Positions 1 to 19,300 of a stretch of DNA of 64,000 nucleotides are shown in pieces. Made by a program: the position numbers and the translations under genes. Numbering within the stretch: position 1 is the stretch's first letter; every line of letters starts with the position of its first letter. This stretch comes from Odontesthes bonariensis (Eukaryota; Chordata; Actinopteri; Atheriniformes; Atherinopsidae). Under the pieces are notes generated by a model, which worked only from the letters and a program-made list of their open reading frames with translations, did no database searches and was not told the origin of the DNA. Location of the stretch: the NCBI RefSeq assembly GCF_027942865.1, contig NC_134525.1, positions 19,219,657 through 19,283,656 on the forward strand, in the 5' to 3' direction.

Positions 1-1435
1 ACAGTTCCTATAACCTTTTAATCCACGGGGCCGTTTTCTCCCGCGTTCGGACATACAGGAACTCGGGACCACGGCCCTCAGTCCCTATAACCATTTTAGC
101 TCCTTCTCCTCAGCTGGGTCTTTTCTGGGTTCTATAGGAACACATCTGATGTAGGTGTTTGGTGGTCGGTAGCTACGCCCCATGTTATGTTGTCACGGCT
201 GAGATGTTTACTCATACGACACGGACACAGCCTGCGGGTGTTTAATAAGTTAAACTTACACCTGGTCTCCTTTGTCTGCGGCGCTCTGCTCTCCTTTCTT
301 CCTTCATGAAACCAAGAAGTATGGCCTGCGCTCGATCCTTCGTCTCCTGACTCTCTCTGTGAGCTCTTCCAGCCTCGATATTAGACGCCCGATGTGATCG
401 TCCATGATTAATATCACCATCATGCAGACCATGAACACGGTGGCCTCCCCGCTCTCCATAGCCGCTTTCGGACAGACAGTTCTAAGAAAGTAGTTATCAG
501 AACTACCCTCCTCGAATTTCGTTCTGATAACTATCCTTCCCCAGCGGAACTGTTTCAGTCTGCATTCGCACATGAGTCGGGACCTGATAGGGACTGATAC
601 GCCGCGCGCAGCCGTCTGCTTCAGTGACGTGTTAGCCGTTAGCCGTTTAGCGCTACATTCAAACACAAAACAAAACGGTAAAAGTAAGGAGAGTAGAAAA
701 AACACCACCAATAAGCTGGAGCGGGGAGGCCACTGTGTTTATGGTCTGCATGATGGTGATATTAATCATGGACAATCACATCAGGCGTCTAATATCGAGG
801 CTGGAAGAGCTCACAGAGAGAGTCAGGAGACGATACTTTTTTATTTCATGAAGGAAGAAAGGAGAGCAGAGCGCTGCAGACAAATGAGACCAGTGTAAGT
901 TAACTTATTAAACACCCGCCGGTTGTGTCTGTGTCATATGAGGAGACATTTCAGCCGTGATAGAATTACATGGGGCGTAGCTACCGACCACCACACACCT
1001 CCCTTAGATTCGTTCTATAGAACCATGAAAAGACCCGACCTCGGAGAAGGAGCTAAATAGTTATAGGAACTAAGGGAGAAAGCCCCCAGTTGCTGTATGT
1101 CCGAACACGGGAGAAAACGGCCCCGCGGATTAAAAGGTTATTAGAACTGCCAAAGGTTCCTACAGTCCGAAAGCGGCTATTATTAGCTTCTTGGTGGTGT
1201 TTTTTTCTTCTCTCCTTACTTTTCGCAGGTTTTGTTTTGTTTTGTTGTTGAATGTGGCGCTAAAGTAACACGTCACTGTCGCAGACGGTTGCGTCGCATC
1301 AGTGCCGACCTGGTCCCGACTCATGTGCGAATGCAGACTGAAACAATTCCGCTGGGGAAGGACAGTTATTAGAACGAAATTCGAGGAGGACCGTTCTTAG
1401 AACGACTCTGTCCGAATGCGGCTTTTGATAACAAA
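1..1435. mobile_element. Complex inverted-repeat (foldback-like) element, left end cut by window
   Basis: Segment A (about 1-455) recurs as its reverse complement at about 722-1160. Segment B (about 456-716) recurs as its reverse complement at about 1182-1432. The order is therefore A, B, A', B', not a simple hairpin. Short motifs of the type GTTATNAGAAC and GTTCTNATAAC recur at the arm ends. Each arm carries the same short coding-like stretch: minus strand within 304-711, and plus strand about 738-860, containing ISRLEELTERVRRR. One arm has acquired differences that change the frame. I do not recognise a transposase, so this is probably a non-autonomous DNA element or an inverted pair of copies. 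Its right end lies about 118 bases before the first visible zbtb47 exon. The family is unknown. Confidence 0.7.
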
Positions 1436-1552
1436 AAACAGTACAAACTCATGGATCTCTTAAGAACATGGCGAGTTGTTCTTCACCATTTATTTTACTG
1501 TACATTTTTTCTCAAACCTTTTTCTCTGTGCTTCCATCACTTTCTCCTCCAG

Positions 1553-7364
<5,812 letters not shown>

Positions 7365-8974
7365 CACATCTCTGTAGCATCGAAAGCACTTTGTTACTTT
7401 TGTTTCTTTATTTTTCTTTGAGCTTTTGGGAGGACTCTCAGTGGGAGAGTGATGCACCTGAAGAACTTAAAAAAAAGGCTTCGTAGAGGCCTCGTAACAA
7501 ACACACCTACAACAGTAACAAGTAGTTCTTTTTTACTCTGTTGAATACTGGAGATACTCAGAGTCCAGTAGGATGGTCATTATCACTCCTCTTTGAATTT
7601 CACAGGTTTATACTGGTTTCATTTGAATTGTCCCAACCCCACACACATCTCTTTGCACAACTATTAGACTCTAGCATCCTTTACAAAACTGGAGGGAGAG
7701 TTTCCTTCCTTGTCACTCATAGATAGATGATGATTAGAGTAAATTTTATTCTTTTGTTTTCTGCCAAGATGTAGCCAGCAGTTATGGTCTGACCCAGCAA
7801 TAACCAAATGCTGATTTGTCTCTGAACATATACGTGTATATGACATTGCCAATAACCAAATCCTGTTAGCTCAACTGCTCCAGTGAAATAATGTATTACA
7901 GCATTAATAATATATCCTGCACCTTACATTTAACTCCAATGATATTCAAAATGTACTCCTATCTGTCTTTGTTTTTTTTCAAATTGTGATTGTGTGTAAT
8001 TCGTGGCACCTTCCAGGGACGTTGGAGAAGTTGTGATGCATGGTGTGGTGTTTGATGGTGTGCATGTGAGTTGCGGAGACTGGAGGTGAGAATCCTCAGA
8101 TCAGCGAGTTAACACTTGATCTTCCCCAAGTCAGGAGACGGATAATATTGCTGATTCTCATCTTTTGCTTACATTAAGCAAGCGCACTCCTCTCATGCGG
8201 ATCTGGCTACCAGGACAAGATGGCGTTTTTTTTTCTTTCTCTTCTGTGACTCGTTAGTAAGACCTAATGCACTAAAAGCCCACAATATAGTTGTAGGTTG
8301 GACCCTAATATTAGTGGTAATGTTACGTACAGCTCATTTTCCCGTTGAATCCAATTGGTGTGATTATTTTGCAGAATATCATGAGTAGATAGAAGGATAG
8401 AAAAGCTCACAGAAATGTGTTCTCATAGTGGAATGGGAAGATTTTATGCTTACAGGATGTAACCCATATTGTGCAATGATAAATCCTACATAATATTTCA
8501 TAGCCCAAATCTCTCAAAGAACATTGACGGTGATAACGTTTTTGTCACAACACAGCACCTTTCTGTTCTATCTTTTTTTGTTAGAAAATAGTGATCTGTA
8601 GAAGCTGATCAAACTTGTGAACATACAGTGTGATGCAGTATAATACCCCTAAAATCTGTACTCTGCCAGAGTAAATCAGATGGGAAACAAACCCCTTTCA
8701 GTATACCGCTCTCATAAAGGAATGGCTTGACATTTCTGGAGATATGCTGATTTGCCTTCTTGCCAAGAGCTGGATGAAACAAATCCATACCACTCAAAGA
8801 TCTGTTGATCAAATTTGAGGCTCGACTGGAAATGGCTGGACTGGCTTTGTCCAAAGAAAAAAAACTTCCATCTACCAGCATCTTCTTAGCTCCTTAATCA
8901 ACACTTGTTTATCGAATCAGAATATACATTTGTTTTTTTTTCCCATTTTCTGTTGGTTTTGACTTGCTGGGGCA

Positions 8975-9235
8975 GTGTTCCAAGTTGAGCTCCTAAGACC
9001 TCCCACTCCTCAGCTACCTCCTCAAGCTCCTCCGGTTGAAAAGTGAGGAATTACCTAACCGGTTGAGGGATAAAAGCTCTCCAGCGTGCCCTTGGTCTGC
9101 CCTGGCATCCTCCTGTTGGACATGCCTAGAACACCTCACTTGTGATAGATGTCTGAGCCTCCTCAACGTCCTCCCTTTGATGAGAAAGAGCTCTTTACCC
9201 TGCCTCTAATAATGAGCTCAGAAATCCCTAAAACA
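8975..9235. repeat. Fragment of a teleost interspersed (non-LTR retroelement-type) repeat
   Basis: The stretch containing CTCTCCAGCGTG, GGACATGCC and GAACACCTCAC resembles from memory an abundant GC-rich repeat scattered through teleost genomes. That repeat is usually attributed to a non-LTR retrotransposon. This copy is short and diverged. I cannot name the family with certainty. Confidence 0.5.
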
Positions 9236-9768
9236 ATGCCCATTTCTTCCTTTTTATCTTGTGACCATAGTGGGGGCTTGTAGTTTAGATGAACCGCTTT
9301 AAATTTTGGCTCAGCTCTATCTTTACCTTTGCTGTTTTTCAACTGGATGTAAAACTTAACTGTATTTCATTTGCATGTTTTTTCTTTCTAATTTCCTCAT
9401 TTGACATGGAAACTAAAATTGGAAGCAGTTAAATATTATTAACTGGAAAACAGTGAACATGAAAGTACCTAAAACCAAGAAGTTCAATTAAGCCGCAGCA
9501 TGCAATCGAAAAAAATGCACATGACATGCTCTGCAGGACTGCAGACACTGCGCTGATCTGCCTGTCAGTCGTCCGTGAGAATCTTAAAAAACCTCCACTC
9601 GAGGTAAAAATTCATCCCCATCATGAGACCTCAGTCTTGACTTTCTCCGAAATGTTTGATGTTCTTGACACAAGGACTTCCTGGAGTCTCAACGAACTGT
9701 TGTTTTGTTGTTAAAGGTGATGTTAGATGGAACTTAGCCAGCTCTGTCCTGCCATTTCCAGTCTTTAC

Positions 9769-9912
9769 GCTAAACTAAATTAAGCTAAGATAAACTAAAT
9801 TAAACTAAGGTGAGCTAAATTAAGCTAAATTGAGCTAAATTAAGCTAAATTGAGCTAAACTGAGCTAAATTAAGCTAAGCTGAGATAAATTAAGCTAAAT
9901 TAAACTAAGCAA
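9769..9912. repeat. 10-bp minisatellite
   Basis: About 14 imperfect tandem copies of a unit close to GCTAAATTAA, with alternating TTAA and TTGA variants (for example GAGCTAAATT). It lies in the zbtb47 3' flank. Confidence 0.9.
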
Positions 9913-10500
9913 AACAGCCCAGCTGACATTTGTCACTTTGTAGTAAACAGATGTGAGAGTGGCATCAGTCATCTCCCTCAACTCACTGCATGAATGCAAA
10001 TGAGAATTCTTCTGACATTTCATCGGTTTCATAATCACAAGAGTCTCTGTTGTCACTATTGATGTTTTCTGCTCACTTTATCTATAAATGGTGTCCTTGT
10101 AGTGTAGCATTAACCTGTATATGAACTGATCAAATGTGTTTTTTTTTCTCATGTTTACAGGGAGAGTCAGTTGAATGTGCCCCCACGTGTCTTTGCTGGT
10201 ACTTTAGAAAGTTGAAGTTTGTGAATGCTTTTGTAAATGAAATAGCTTCTTTTTTTTTGTTTATCTTTTTTTCTAAAGGCAAATTTGAGCACCTTTGTTT
10301 AATTTTTACATCTACCCCAGACACATGTATTTTTTTTAAATTACCATGGGTATACGGTAAGGGCCTCATCAGACATTATTTAACAATGGTACATTCTATC
10401 TTTGTTTTCTTCAAACAAGTGTCAAACACATGTTTTGTATTTTGATTTGCTGCTTTTGTACAGGGTCCAGTCTGAGACTGCCTTTTAAATTAAATCTACA

Positions 10501-13500
10501 GCTGTTCGATTGTAATGTAATTGAATTATATTCTGGCTGTTACTGAATCCATTTCAGGGTCAGAAATTAGCTGAAATTTAAACACTTGTAATCGTTTGAG
10601 ATAGCAATTGCCCACATTTTGAAAGTAAAAGTGAGCTATATTATCATCAGTGAAGAAAATAGGGAGTTGGATATAATTGTTTTTCTCAAAGTTAAATGTG
10701 CAGAAGAGACTGAAGACAGCAAACGACTATCTTTATATATGCAGAGTAATTTTGTAATGACTCCCTGTTAGGCACTATTGCTCTCTTGTGGCAATTAAGT
10801 AAACTGCAACCTGTTAGCAGTCCTGCACTATGAGACGAGCCTCCTTTGAAAGCACACATCACTTATAGTTTGGCTCAAGCTGTCATTGGAGAAGCTGATA
10901 TTACTTTGGAAAGAAAGGAACTGAGGTCATACTCGCCTAGACTTTTTTTTCTTCTTTTTCTTCTTCCCTGTCTTGAGACCACCATCCCAAGAGATAATAA
11001 TGATGTACTGTGGTTTTAGTTTGTGTATTTGCCTTATAAATAGAGGGAATTGTATGTTTTTTTGTTATGGATAGTGACGATAGCTGATGGTAAAGGAGAA
11101 GAAATGGTAGTAAATACTACTGATTTATGCACTTTGAATTTGTTTGCCACACTAGCCAATAATAGGGACATGCATGCAGATACAAGGTGAATTTGATTAG
11201 CAAAAGATGTGAAATGATGGAAAGATTTCCATATGTTTCCAGATTTATGGAAAAAAAACTGCGTTCAGTTTTTCTCTTAAATTCACTCGGAAAATATTGA
11301 CACAGAAATGATTTTTAACAAAAGTTAAAAACCGCAGTAAACCTTTGTGTGTCGTTTCTTCCAAACGGATCAGAATGTGTTCAGTAAGTTGCAAAGGTGT
11401 CAGGACGGAGCCTTTTGTGTTGCAGAATAACTCGTCTGTTGTCGACATCCTCCGCGCTGAGGATGAACTCTGTTGACGTCGAACTCTGTGTTCTGGTCAG
11501 TCTGTTTCCTTAAACAAGCATCTGGGACTTTGTTCACAACAGTAATCGCGAGAAATTAGTTCTACATGTTACCAGTTTTATCGAGTTGAGAGCTTGATAC
11601 GTCTGAAAAAATATAGGAGGGTGTTATTATTCTCCAATTCAGCTGGTAGGGGTTGAACCCTGACATTCCAAGCAAATCTGCTAATGCTGATGCTGTGTCT
11701 GTCTGTGTGGGTTTCCCTGGCAAAAAAAGACTACAGCAAATGATCTAAATGCAGTTGTTTTTAAAAAAAACAAAATGTGTACTTGGCAGGTGTTCTATGT
11801 TCTGAATGTATGGAGTATGGAGCCCGCAAAGGGCCATTGAGACATATTTCTTTTATCTTGTGAGCTCACGTTATTATCATGCACTTTCCATCATAATTTT
11901 CTTGTGCACGCAAGATGATTATAAAAGGCACCAATCAGGAATTCAATTCAATTCAGTTACATTTTAATTGTATAGCGCCAAATTACAACAAAATGTCGTG
12001 TCAAGGCACCTCAAAGACACGGTCCAATTCAAGCCAATTTTTGTAACAATCAAATCCAGTTCATTATATTACAAATGAGTCCATTTCACACGTACAAAGC
12101 CTTTTTTTTTTTTTTTTTTTTTTAAAGTAGCCTAGCTAAGGAAAACAACAGATTGCACCCAAAATTCTCTTTGATCCAATCCCCCCGCCCCCCCTGCTGA
12201 GCGTGCACAAGGCGACTGTGGAGAGAAAAAAACTCCCTTTTAACAGGAAGAAACCTCTGGCCGAACCAGACTCGGGAAGGGCGGCCATCTGCCTCGACCG
12301 GCTGGGGGTTGAGAGGACCGAAAAGTGGGGACAACAAGCACCATAACACCAGACACCAGGGGTAACAGCTGAGAAAGAGAAACACAAGTTAATGACAACA
12401 GTAATGTTATATGTATGTAGCAGAAAAAGGAGAAGAGAGTGAGGAAAAGTGCATCATGGGAGGTCCCCAAGCAATTTAGGCCTATAGCAGCATAACTATG
12501 GGATGTTTTAGAGTCACCTGAACCCCCTCGAACTATAACCTTCGTCAAAAAGGAAAGTTTTAAGCCTAAAACAGGGTGTCTGCTTCTGCTGTGCACCTTG
12601 GTGATAGAGAACTTGTCCTCTTGATCTCAATCCACACAATAATCTAACACACTGTTTGATTTGATTTGTATCTGTTGCTATTCGTAGATAATTAATGTGC
12701 ACTAAAAAAAAAAAAAAACACGTCTCATTGTTTCCGTTTGTGTTTGCTAAATTTCTAAAGAGATTGCAACATCTTGTGGAAAATTATAAGTGTGTTTAAA
12801 GGTTACCCTCCGGCGGGGGTAGTTTTCATGGCACAGGCTCTCCCTGTCACTATGAAGTATTTGTTGGTCTTCCGGTTAAACAAACCGTAGAAGGTTATAA
12901 TGTTGTGTACAATAGAAGGTTTTCAAGATCCTTGTTGACTGTGTTGAAACCAACAATATTGCCTCGCAACACAAGTGTTATCAATATGTCTTAATAAATG
13001 ATCCCTGTGCTGGAGCAAGGCTTTATTGAATATTCGCTATTCATTGCTGTCACAAAGCTACAGAGCCCCTGAATTCCTGATTGATGACATTCGTCTTGTG
13101 CACATAAAAACCCAAAACATTTTACAGTGTTTTACAGTCCAACGGCAGTGAAGCAGAGATTATCCATGTAGTCACTGAGAAGGGATATTTCTGCACAGTG
13201 CACAGGAGTCTTTTATTCAAGGCGGTTTGTCTTCCAATCAGCCAAATTTTCCCTCACTGAGGCGAGCAGCCAAAGGCCTGCATTCATTAGATGTGTTCAA
13301 AGGTGAACGTGTCCTTGTGGTTAAATAAGAAGTTGTCTTTGATTAAGTGGGCACCAAGACACCTTACTGATAGTGCATTCGGAACTGCACTAAAGGCAAA
13401 TGCCATGTATTGAACCTTTCCACTTATCCCATTTCATTTCCACGCTTATCCCTAAATCCCTCTCCTCGACCCTTCTCGTTTTAGTCCCTCCCACCAAAAA

Positions 13501-16054
13501 TGCAACTGGGGCGGTGATTTGTAGAAACGAGGACGGTGGAGGTTGAGGTAACGGGCATTTGCCAAAACGAGTCACATTTGCCTCAGACCATAATTAAATA
13601 TGACTCGGCAACGTCATCGGATGATTATGTTGGTGCTGCCTGCTGGTGTATTTGATTGTTTTGTCAGATGAACATCAAAGGTGTTTGTGGCATGGTATAG
13701 ATTTGATTTGAATTCAGTGTGCAAGGTGGGATTAGTGCGTCACACCACCTTTAGACGTCATTGATGCCGAAAGGATATACTGTGAGAAGACCTCTTGCTG
13801 AATTGAATCCTGGTGCTTTGTGCCTGCGCCAGCCAATCAAATTACTGGATTGATCGTGTGTCTGATCTCATGACTGATTGTGGTTACAATTCCTTCAGGC
13901 CGACCCACCATCGAGCACTGACGCGTCGCGTGGGTATGAATTTCGACTTAGAATTCCTCCGAAAGGCCTCCTCTCTCCTTACATCTCTACCTTGCAGGTA
14001 CATTTTAAGAAATGAGACATCCCTCAAAGTGTTTTGCTGAGACTGATTTCTGACTCCCAGGGGATGGAGACGAGAGGAGAAGAGGAGGCACAAATTGCAC
14101 AAATGTAAAGAGTATTCCGAAAGTTGCTCTTTGTTTGGAGAGTTCTCTACTACTACTGGATGCGCTATTTTGGGTTTAGCTGCTAAAACTGAAGTTTGCA
14201 TCCAAAAGAGTTTTATTTTGTGGCCTTCAACTAGAAATGTTGGGAAAAGTGTTTGGAAGAATTACAAAAACCCCTTGGTGGATATTGGTCGGAAAATATT
14301 GTATGTATTGTTGTTGGCATTGTGAGTGTGTGTGATTGGCTTTTTTTTTTTTTTTTTTTAAAAAGCGCCATATTTTGGTTAATTTCACAGAGCACTAAAA
14401 CTGAAAGCAAGAAAAAAAGTTTCAATAATCAAAATTAAATGTAATAAAGTAGAACGAATGTGATCATTCAGTTAATAGTCTCGTTTGTAAGTTAACTTTT
14501 GAAAACGCCCAGTTTCACTGTTCTGGTAGTTTATTATCATATTACGGATTTCCCTTCTATGTCAGTAAAAATGAGTATCTTTTGGTTTTGAAGCAGTGGC
14601 CAGAAAAAAACCCAGAAATTTAAGACATCATCTCGTACACTGGTTATGACATTTTATACCATTTTTGTCACCGAGCAGTAACCCACCGATACAGTAAGCA
14701 ATCAATTTTTGCCTAATCAAGAATCAAAACAGACATAATTAGTTAAAAGAAATGTAAAGCGCCATGCTTTTTTCTTAACCACCAACCAGTTGGTTGAAAG
14801 GCTAAAAGCTACTTTTAGAAGGCTGTTTTAGTGTGGTTTAAAAAGAAATGTGCCACCAAAACATTAAAGATAACACACTATAATAAAAGTTGAGGCTTTG
14901 TTTGATTGTGGTCTACGTTTAAGATCAATTACATGCACTTGAATATGAGCGGCGTTTGTTAGCTAAATTCGTTTGTTAGCTTGTTGGCTAAAATGTAGTA
15001 CTTCATACTGAGATAATACACCAGTGTGCAGATATTCAGTATATTATCGTATAAATGATTAACAATATATGCACATGTTGTTAGAGTTTTTTGACATAAT
15101 TGTTTGCTTCAGCTCCATATAGCTGTCGAAACTGGTGCAGTGTTACCACCAGTGTTTTTTTGCAAAAAATTCCAGCCACAGTGCTCTAAATTACTTTACA
15201 AATATTACACATAACCCAAACCTGTCACTACCCTGGTATTAATTGGACATATACATCTCAATATGCAAAAAAAAATAATGGAATTGTGACCGGTAAACAG
15301 CCAAAGAGAGAAACCTTGAAGAAAACTGGAAATTGTACACGGTGAAATGAGTCACTGATCATTTAAGTAAACAACAGAATTGGAATAAGAAATGAGTGTT
15401 TGTCTGGTTTTCCATAAATCTTAAGATTTTTTTTTGTCAGTTTCAGGGCTCCTCCGGCTGAACAAAATTTTGAAACAAATGTTGATCATTTTGCATGTGA
15501 ATGTTTTGTCATCTGTTTTAAGAAATTTGTTTGTTGATGATTTTTTTTATTTTTTTTCCCCTTCCCTTTTTGGACAAAGCTAGATTTGACAAAAAGCACC
15601 AACGCCGTTGTCTATTCAGAATTATATCCTCCACGATGCATCTCCCATACTTATTCACACTACACCCTGTTAAAGAAATAATGATGTGTACTGTTATTCG
15701 CTGATTCTCTACTTTATAATGTAAACACTACAGTATGTCTTAGTTACTTCTGGTGTACAGCTCATGTGTAGGCAGTAGTTGTAACATTCAGCTCTATTAA
15801 ATACTAAAAACAGTACAAGGACAGTAGTGTCTAGAGGTGCTAACAACATTAGTCTGTATTTTCTGTCTTTTATTGTATTATTGACCAGTGTTTACTGTCT
15901 GTAACACAGCAAAGCATAACAACATCATTTCAATATTAAACAATATAGATATATTATTGCAAATGTACATATGTGCTTCTATTATTATTATTGTTATTTC
16001 TGTTTGTATGGTGTTGGGAAATTAATTTAGTCTCCATATCAGTCAAGATTTGTT
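10501..16054. other. Intergenic spacer between convergent zbtb47 and klhl40
   Basis: AT-rich sequence without a supported gene. It contains one interspersed repeat at about 11939-12370 and several A or T homopolymers. The longer open frames (for example 12240-12596 minus and 13884-14201 minus) are repeat-derived or have no recognisable domain. Confidence 0.6.
11939..12370 (+). repeat. Teleost interspersed repeat (TATAGCGCCAAAT type), copy 1
   Basis: The element begins with AATTCAATTCAATTC and carries TATAGCGCCAAAT, an A/T-rich middle, then GCGACTGTGGAGAG, AACTCCCTTTTAACAGGAAG and CGGCCATCTGCC. This layout is common in teleost genomes. A second, shorter copy lies at about 50436-50712 in the same orientation and shares CCTAGCTAAG, CAACAGATTGCAC and GCGACTGTGG. 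The family name is not certain and no protein is encoded. Confidence 0.8.
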
Positions 16055-16060
16055 TTTATT
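16055..16060 (-). terminator. Candidate klhl40 polyadenylation signal
   Basis: AATAAA on the minus strand (TTTATT as given), about 265 bases past the klhl40 stop codon. This is a plausible transcript end. Confidence 0.5.
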
Positions 16061-16323
16061 GCATTCGGTGCACAAAATGTTAGTTATCAACAGGTAAGCG
16101 TCACAATCTGTCCATTAATTGTAGTAGCTCATTTATAAAAATGGAATCAAAGAAGAAAAAGCTACAGCATTGTGTAAGATGAATATTAAGAGATAGTCAA
16201 CCGCACCACAATGAATCTTGATGTTGGTGACCCTGAATCTGTCCTAAGACTCCCATAAAACGGCGCTGTGCTGCAGTCAATCCAAGCAAATTTCTGTAGA
16301 CAAACAGGAGGCTGGAAGCATTT

Positions 16324-19300
16324 TCACATCTTGGTGAGACGCAGGGTGTTCAAGCGGACCCCCAAAACTGTGGCCCCAGAGGCATACTGGATCTCTCTGA
16401 GGATCCCGTTCCACTTCTTCTCCGTCTCATTATACCTAAGGAGGTTAACAGACATTTGTTATGAAAGAAAAGGTAAAACTTGGACTGAGTAACATTTTGC
16501 TTGGCTGTTTTTGGTTAAACAAACTACTACCACTACAGAGCAAATACTCAATGTGATTCCTGCTGCACTGTGATTTCAGTCATCAGACCAAACCCATATA
16601 TAGTTTACAATCAAAATTAGGCAAAATTTGACAAATCAGCTATAATTTTGGCGTGACAATCTACAAACATAACTTACTATATTCCCTTTAATAATGTCCA
16701 ACACAAAGTGCTTAATAACAGAAATGACTGTTTTTTAAGATGCACCTCCAAATGTCATTCATCTCTTTGGGAAGGATCTCATCGCTGTCCTCCAGAGGCG
16801 TCATGGCAAAACCTCCTACAGTGTAGAGGGTACCGGCCAAAGACACAAGATTCAGAGAGCTACGCTCCTGAGGAAATGGTACAAAGTCTGACCACCTGCA
16901 ACATGTAACGCACACACACATACAGCTATTAAGTCTGGGTAAACCACAGTACAGTTGTTGTAGAAACCTTAGTTTGTCTCTGTGTTGACACTGTGATGGA
17001 TTGGCAACCTTTACCCTGCTTTTTCAGATGAGATGTATTTGTGTAATGAGGGTTGGCGTGGCCTAAAGTAATTAATGTCTAATATAAAGGCATGCGTAAT
17101 TATTAGGCTGAGAAAAAGGAGATGTAGCAGACATTAAAAAGTCATGTTTTTATGCCTTAACGTAGATATAACACTCCAGAAACACACCTGAAGTCTTAAG
17201 TTAACACTGGCCAATGAAACATTTAGCTGCGAGTCATCACGATTTGCAAAAAAAAAAATCATACCAAAGAGCAAAGACAGACATTGAAATTAAAGTTATT
17301 GAAATAAAGGTGGGCATATTTGTATTTTTGAAAGTCCAGAAATTAAAATTAAATGACGATTTGTTAGCAAAATGATTTTAGTAATGTAGCTACCAAGTAA
17401 TTCTGCTATCTATATGTTCCCCTAAAGAGGACAAACATTCTCTTTGTTTAACATTCAGTTTTGATAATACATTTTTGATTGACTGAAAGGGTAGCATTTG
17501 TTCAACACTTAAGTTAGCTCTGGGGAATGTCATTTCTCTGATCATCACTGCACGATAGGCTGCACGGTATTTTTGTGAATGAATTAAAACAGTAAATCTG
17601 ACACTTTGGCTTAGGAAAATAGTAAAACGCTACCAGAATTAAAAATGGGATAATGTAAATAAAAGCAACTAAGAAAATTATTTCAGCTCTATATTCGGAA
17701 GAACTCACTTGTTGGTAGCAATGTCGTACACTTCCAAAGTGTCTGTCAGGCCACCGTCGGTGACTCCTGTCGCCACATATATTTTGTCCTTATGAACAGT
17801 GGCTCCAAATAAGGAGCGCGCAGTCTTCATGGGCGCGAGCTCCTTCCACTCAAATCTCTTGGCATTGTATGCACACATCTTCTTCAGACAGCTCCTTTTT
17901 TTTTTTTTCAACAAAAATAACAACACAGTAAGTTTTGAGGTTTCTTTTCGGCTCGAATTCCCTTTATATGACTTTTATTAGGAAAATGTATCGGGTTCCA
18001 TGTTTTTCTGGATTAAAAGATCAGTCCTTCTGTCTTCAAACTTTTCAAAATAAGATTTGATTATCATATTTCATACTTATACTTACTTGTTGTCTCCCTT
18101 TCCTCCAATCACATACACAATATCATTGTGCGATACCGTTGCATGTCCGTAGACTGGGTACGGAAGTGACTCTGACTCCCCCCATTTAAAGGATCTGTGA
18201 AAAATAAGCCGCACAAACAAGTAGATTAATCAGAATTGCATCTTGAGGAGTTCATTCTTATTGTTTCATCGGAACTATCGGATCGTCTACTCACTGTCTG
18301 TCGTAGACCAGAACTGAATCCAAAGTGCACTCCTGCTCCTTCAGCTCCCTCCCTCCCAACACGAAGATGGTGTTCTCAGCCTCAGCCATTCCGAACAAGA
18401 AGCGGGGAGACGGGAGGGGAGGCATCCCGAGCCAGTCAGCACTGACGGGGTCGTACTGAGGTCACAGGAGTCAAACATTTGTGAAACAGTCGTGTGAAAG
18501 ACTTTACATATTGGGACATAATGATGACAAAAAAATCCCCTGGTCAATCTTGAAATTGTACCAATTTCAAGATCTAGTGTTTGGGATCATTGTCCTGTTG
18601 ATGACCCAGTTTCAGCCAAACATTAGCTGTTAGACAGATGGCCTCACATTTGACTCTAGAATACTTTGGTATGGAGTTCATGGTGGACTCAATGACTGCA
18701 AGAGGCCAAGGTCCTGTGGCTGCAAAACAAGCCCAAATCATCAGCCCTCCACCACCGTGCTTGACAGTTGGTGTGAGGGGTTTGTGCTGATATGCTGTGT
18801 TTGGTTTTCATCAAACATGCTGCTGTGCATTATGACCAAACATCTCCTACTTTACAAATCTCAGCTGTGCTGCCTTGTTCTTTTAAGAGAGAAGAGGCTT
18901 CCTCCTTCCAAACAAGCAATACTTGTCCAGACGTTTTCTAATTACACTGTCATGAACTTTGACAGAACACGCTCACTAAGGCCTCTAGAGTCTGATATGC
19001 AGCTCTTGGGTTTGTTCCCGTTTGTCTGAGCCTTGCACAGTCTGACGTCAGTGTGAACTTGCTGGAACATCTTCTTCTGGGAAGATTGGCAGCTGTCTTG
19101 AATGTTTTCCACTACATTCTATCTGTAGAATGATGGACTCCAAATAATTTGGAAAGTACGTTATAAGCCTTCTCAGATTGATGGGCAGCAACAATTGCTT
19201 CTCTGAGATGTTGCTGATGTCTTTCCTTTTTGGCATTGTGTTAACACACACCTGAGTGCTCCAGAGCAGCAAACTGAAGGTGCTCACAGTTGTTGACTTG

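Larger units (their letters stand above)
7365..10500 (+). other. zbtb47 3' flank, probably a long 3' UTR
   Basis: There is no coding exon here. The stretch is AT-rich and contains a retroelement-like fragment (about 8975-9235) and a 10-bp minisatellite (about 9769-9912). An ATTAAA-type sequence near 10489, after a T/G-rich stretch, is a candidate transcript end, but no clear AATAAA settles where the zbtb47 transcript stops. The open frames in this region are short and lack family similarity. Confidence 0.4.

Noticed and set aside
1451-1552. ATG at 1451 as the zbtb47 start
   Set aside because: The 34 codons before 1553 read like intron: they contain a pyrimidine tract ending in CAG, and similarity to vertebrate ZBTB47 starts exactly after it.
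12240-12596. 118-aa minus-strand open frame
   Set aside because: It runs across the interspersed repeat at 11939-12370 and has no protein similarity.
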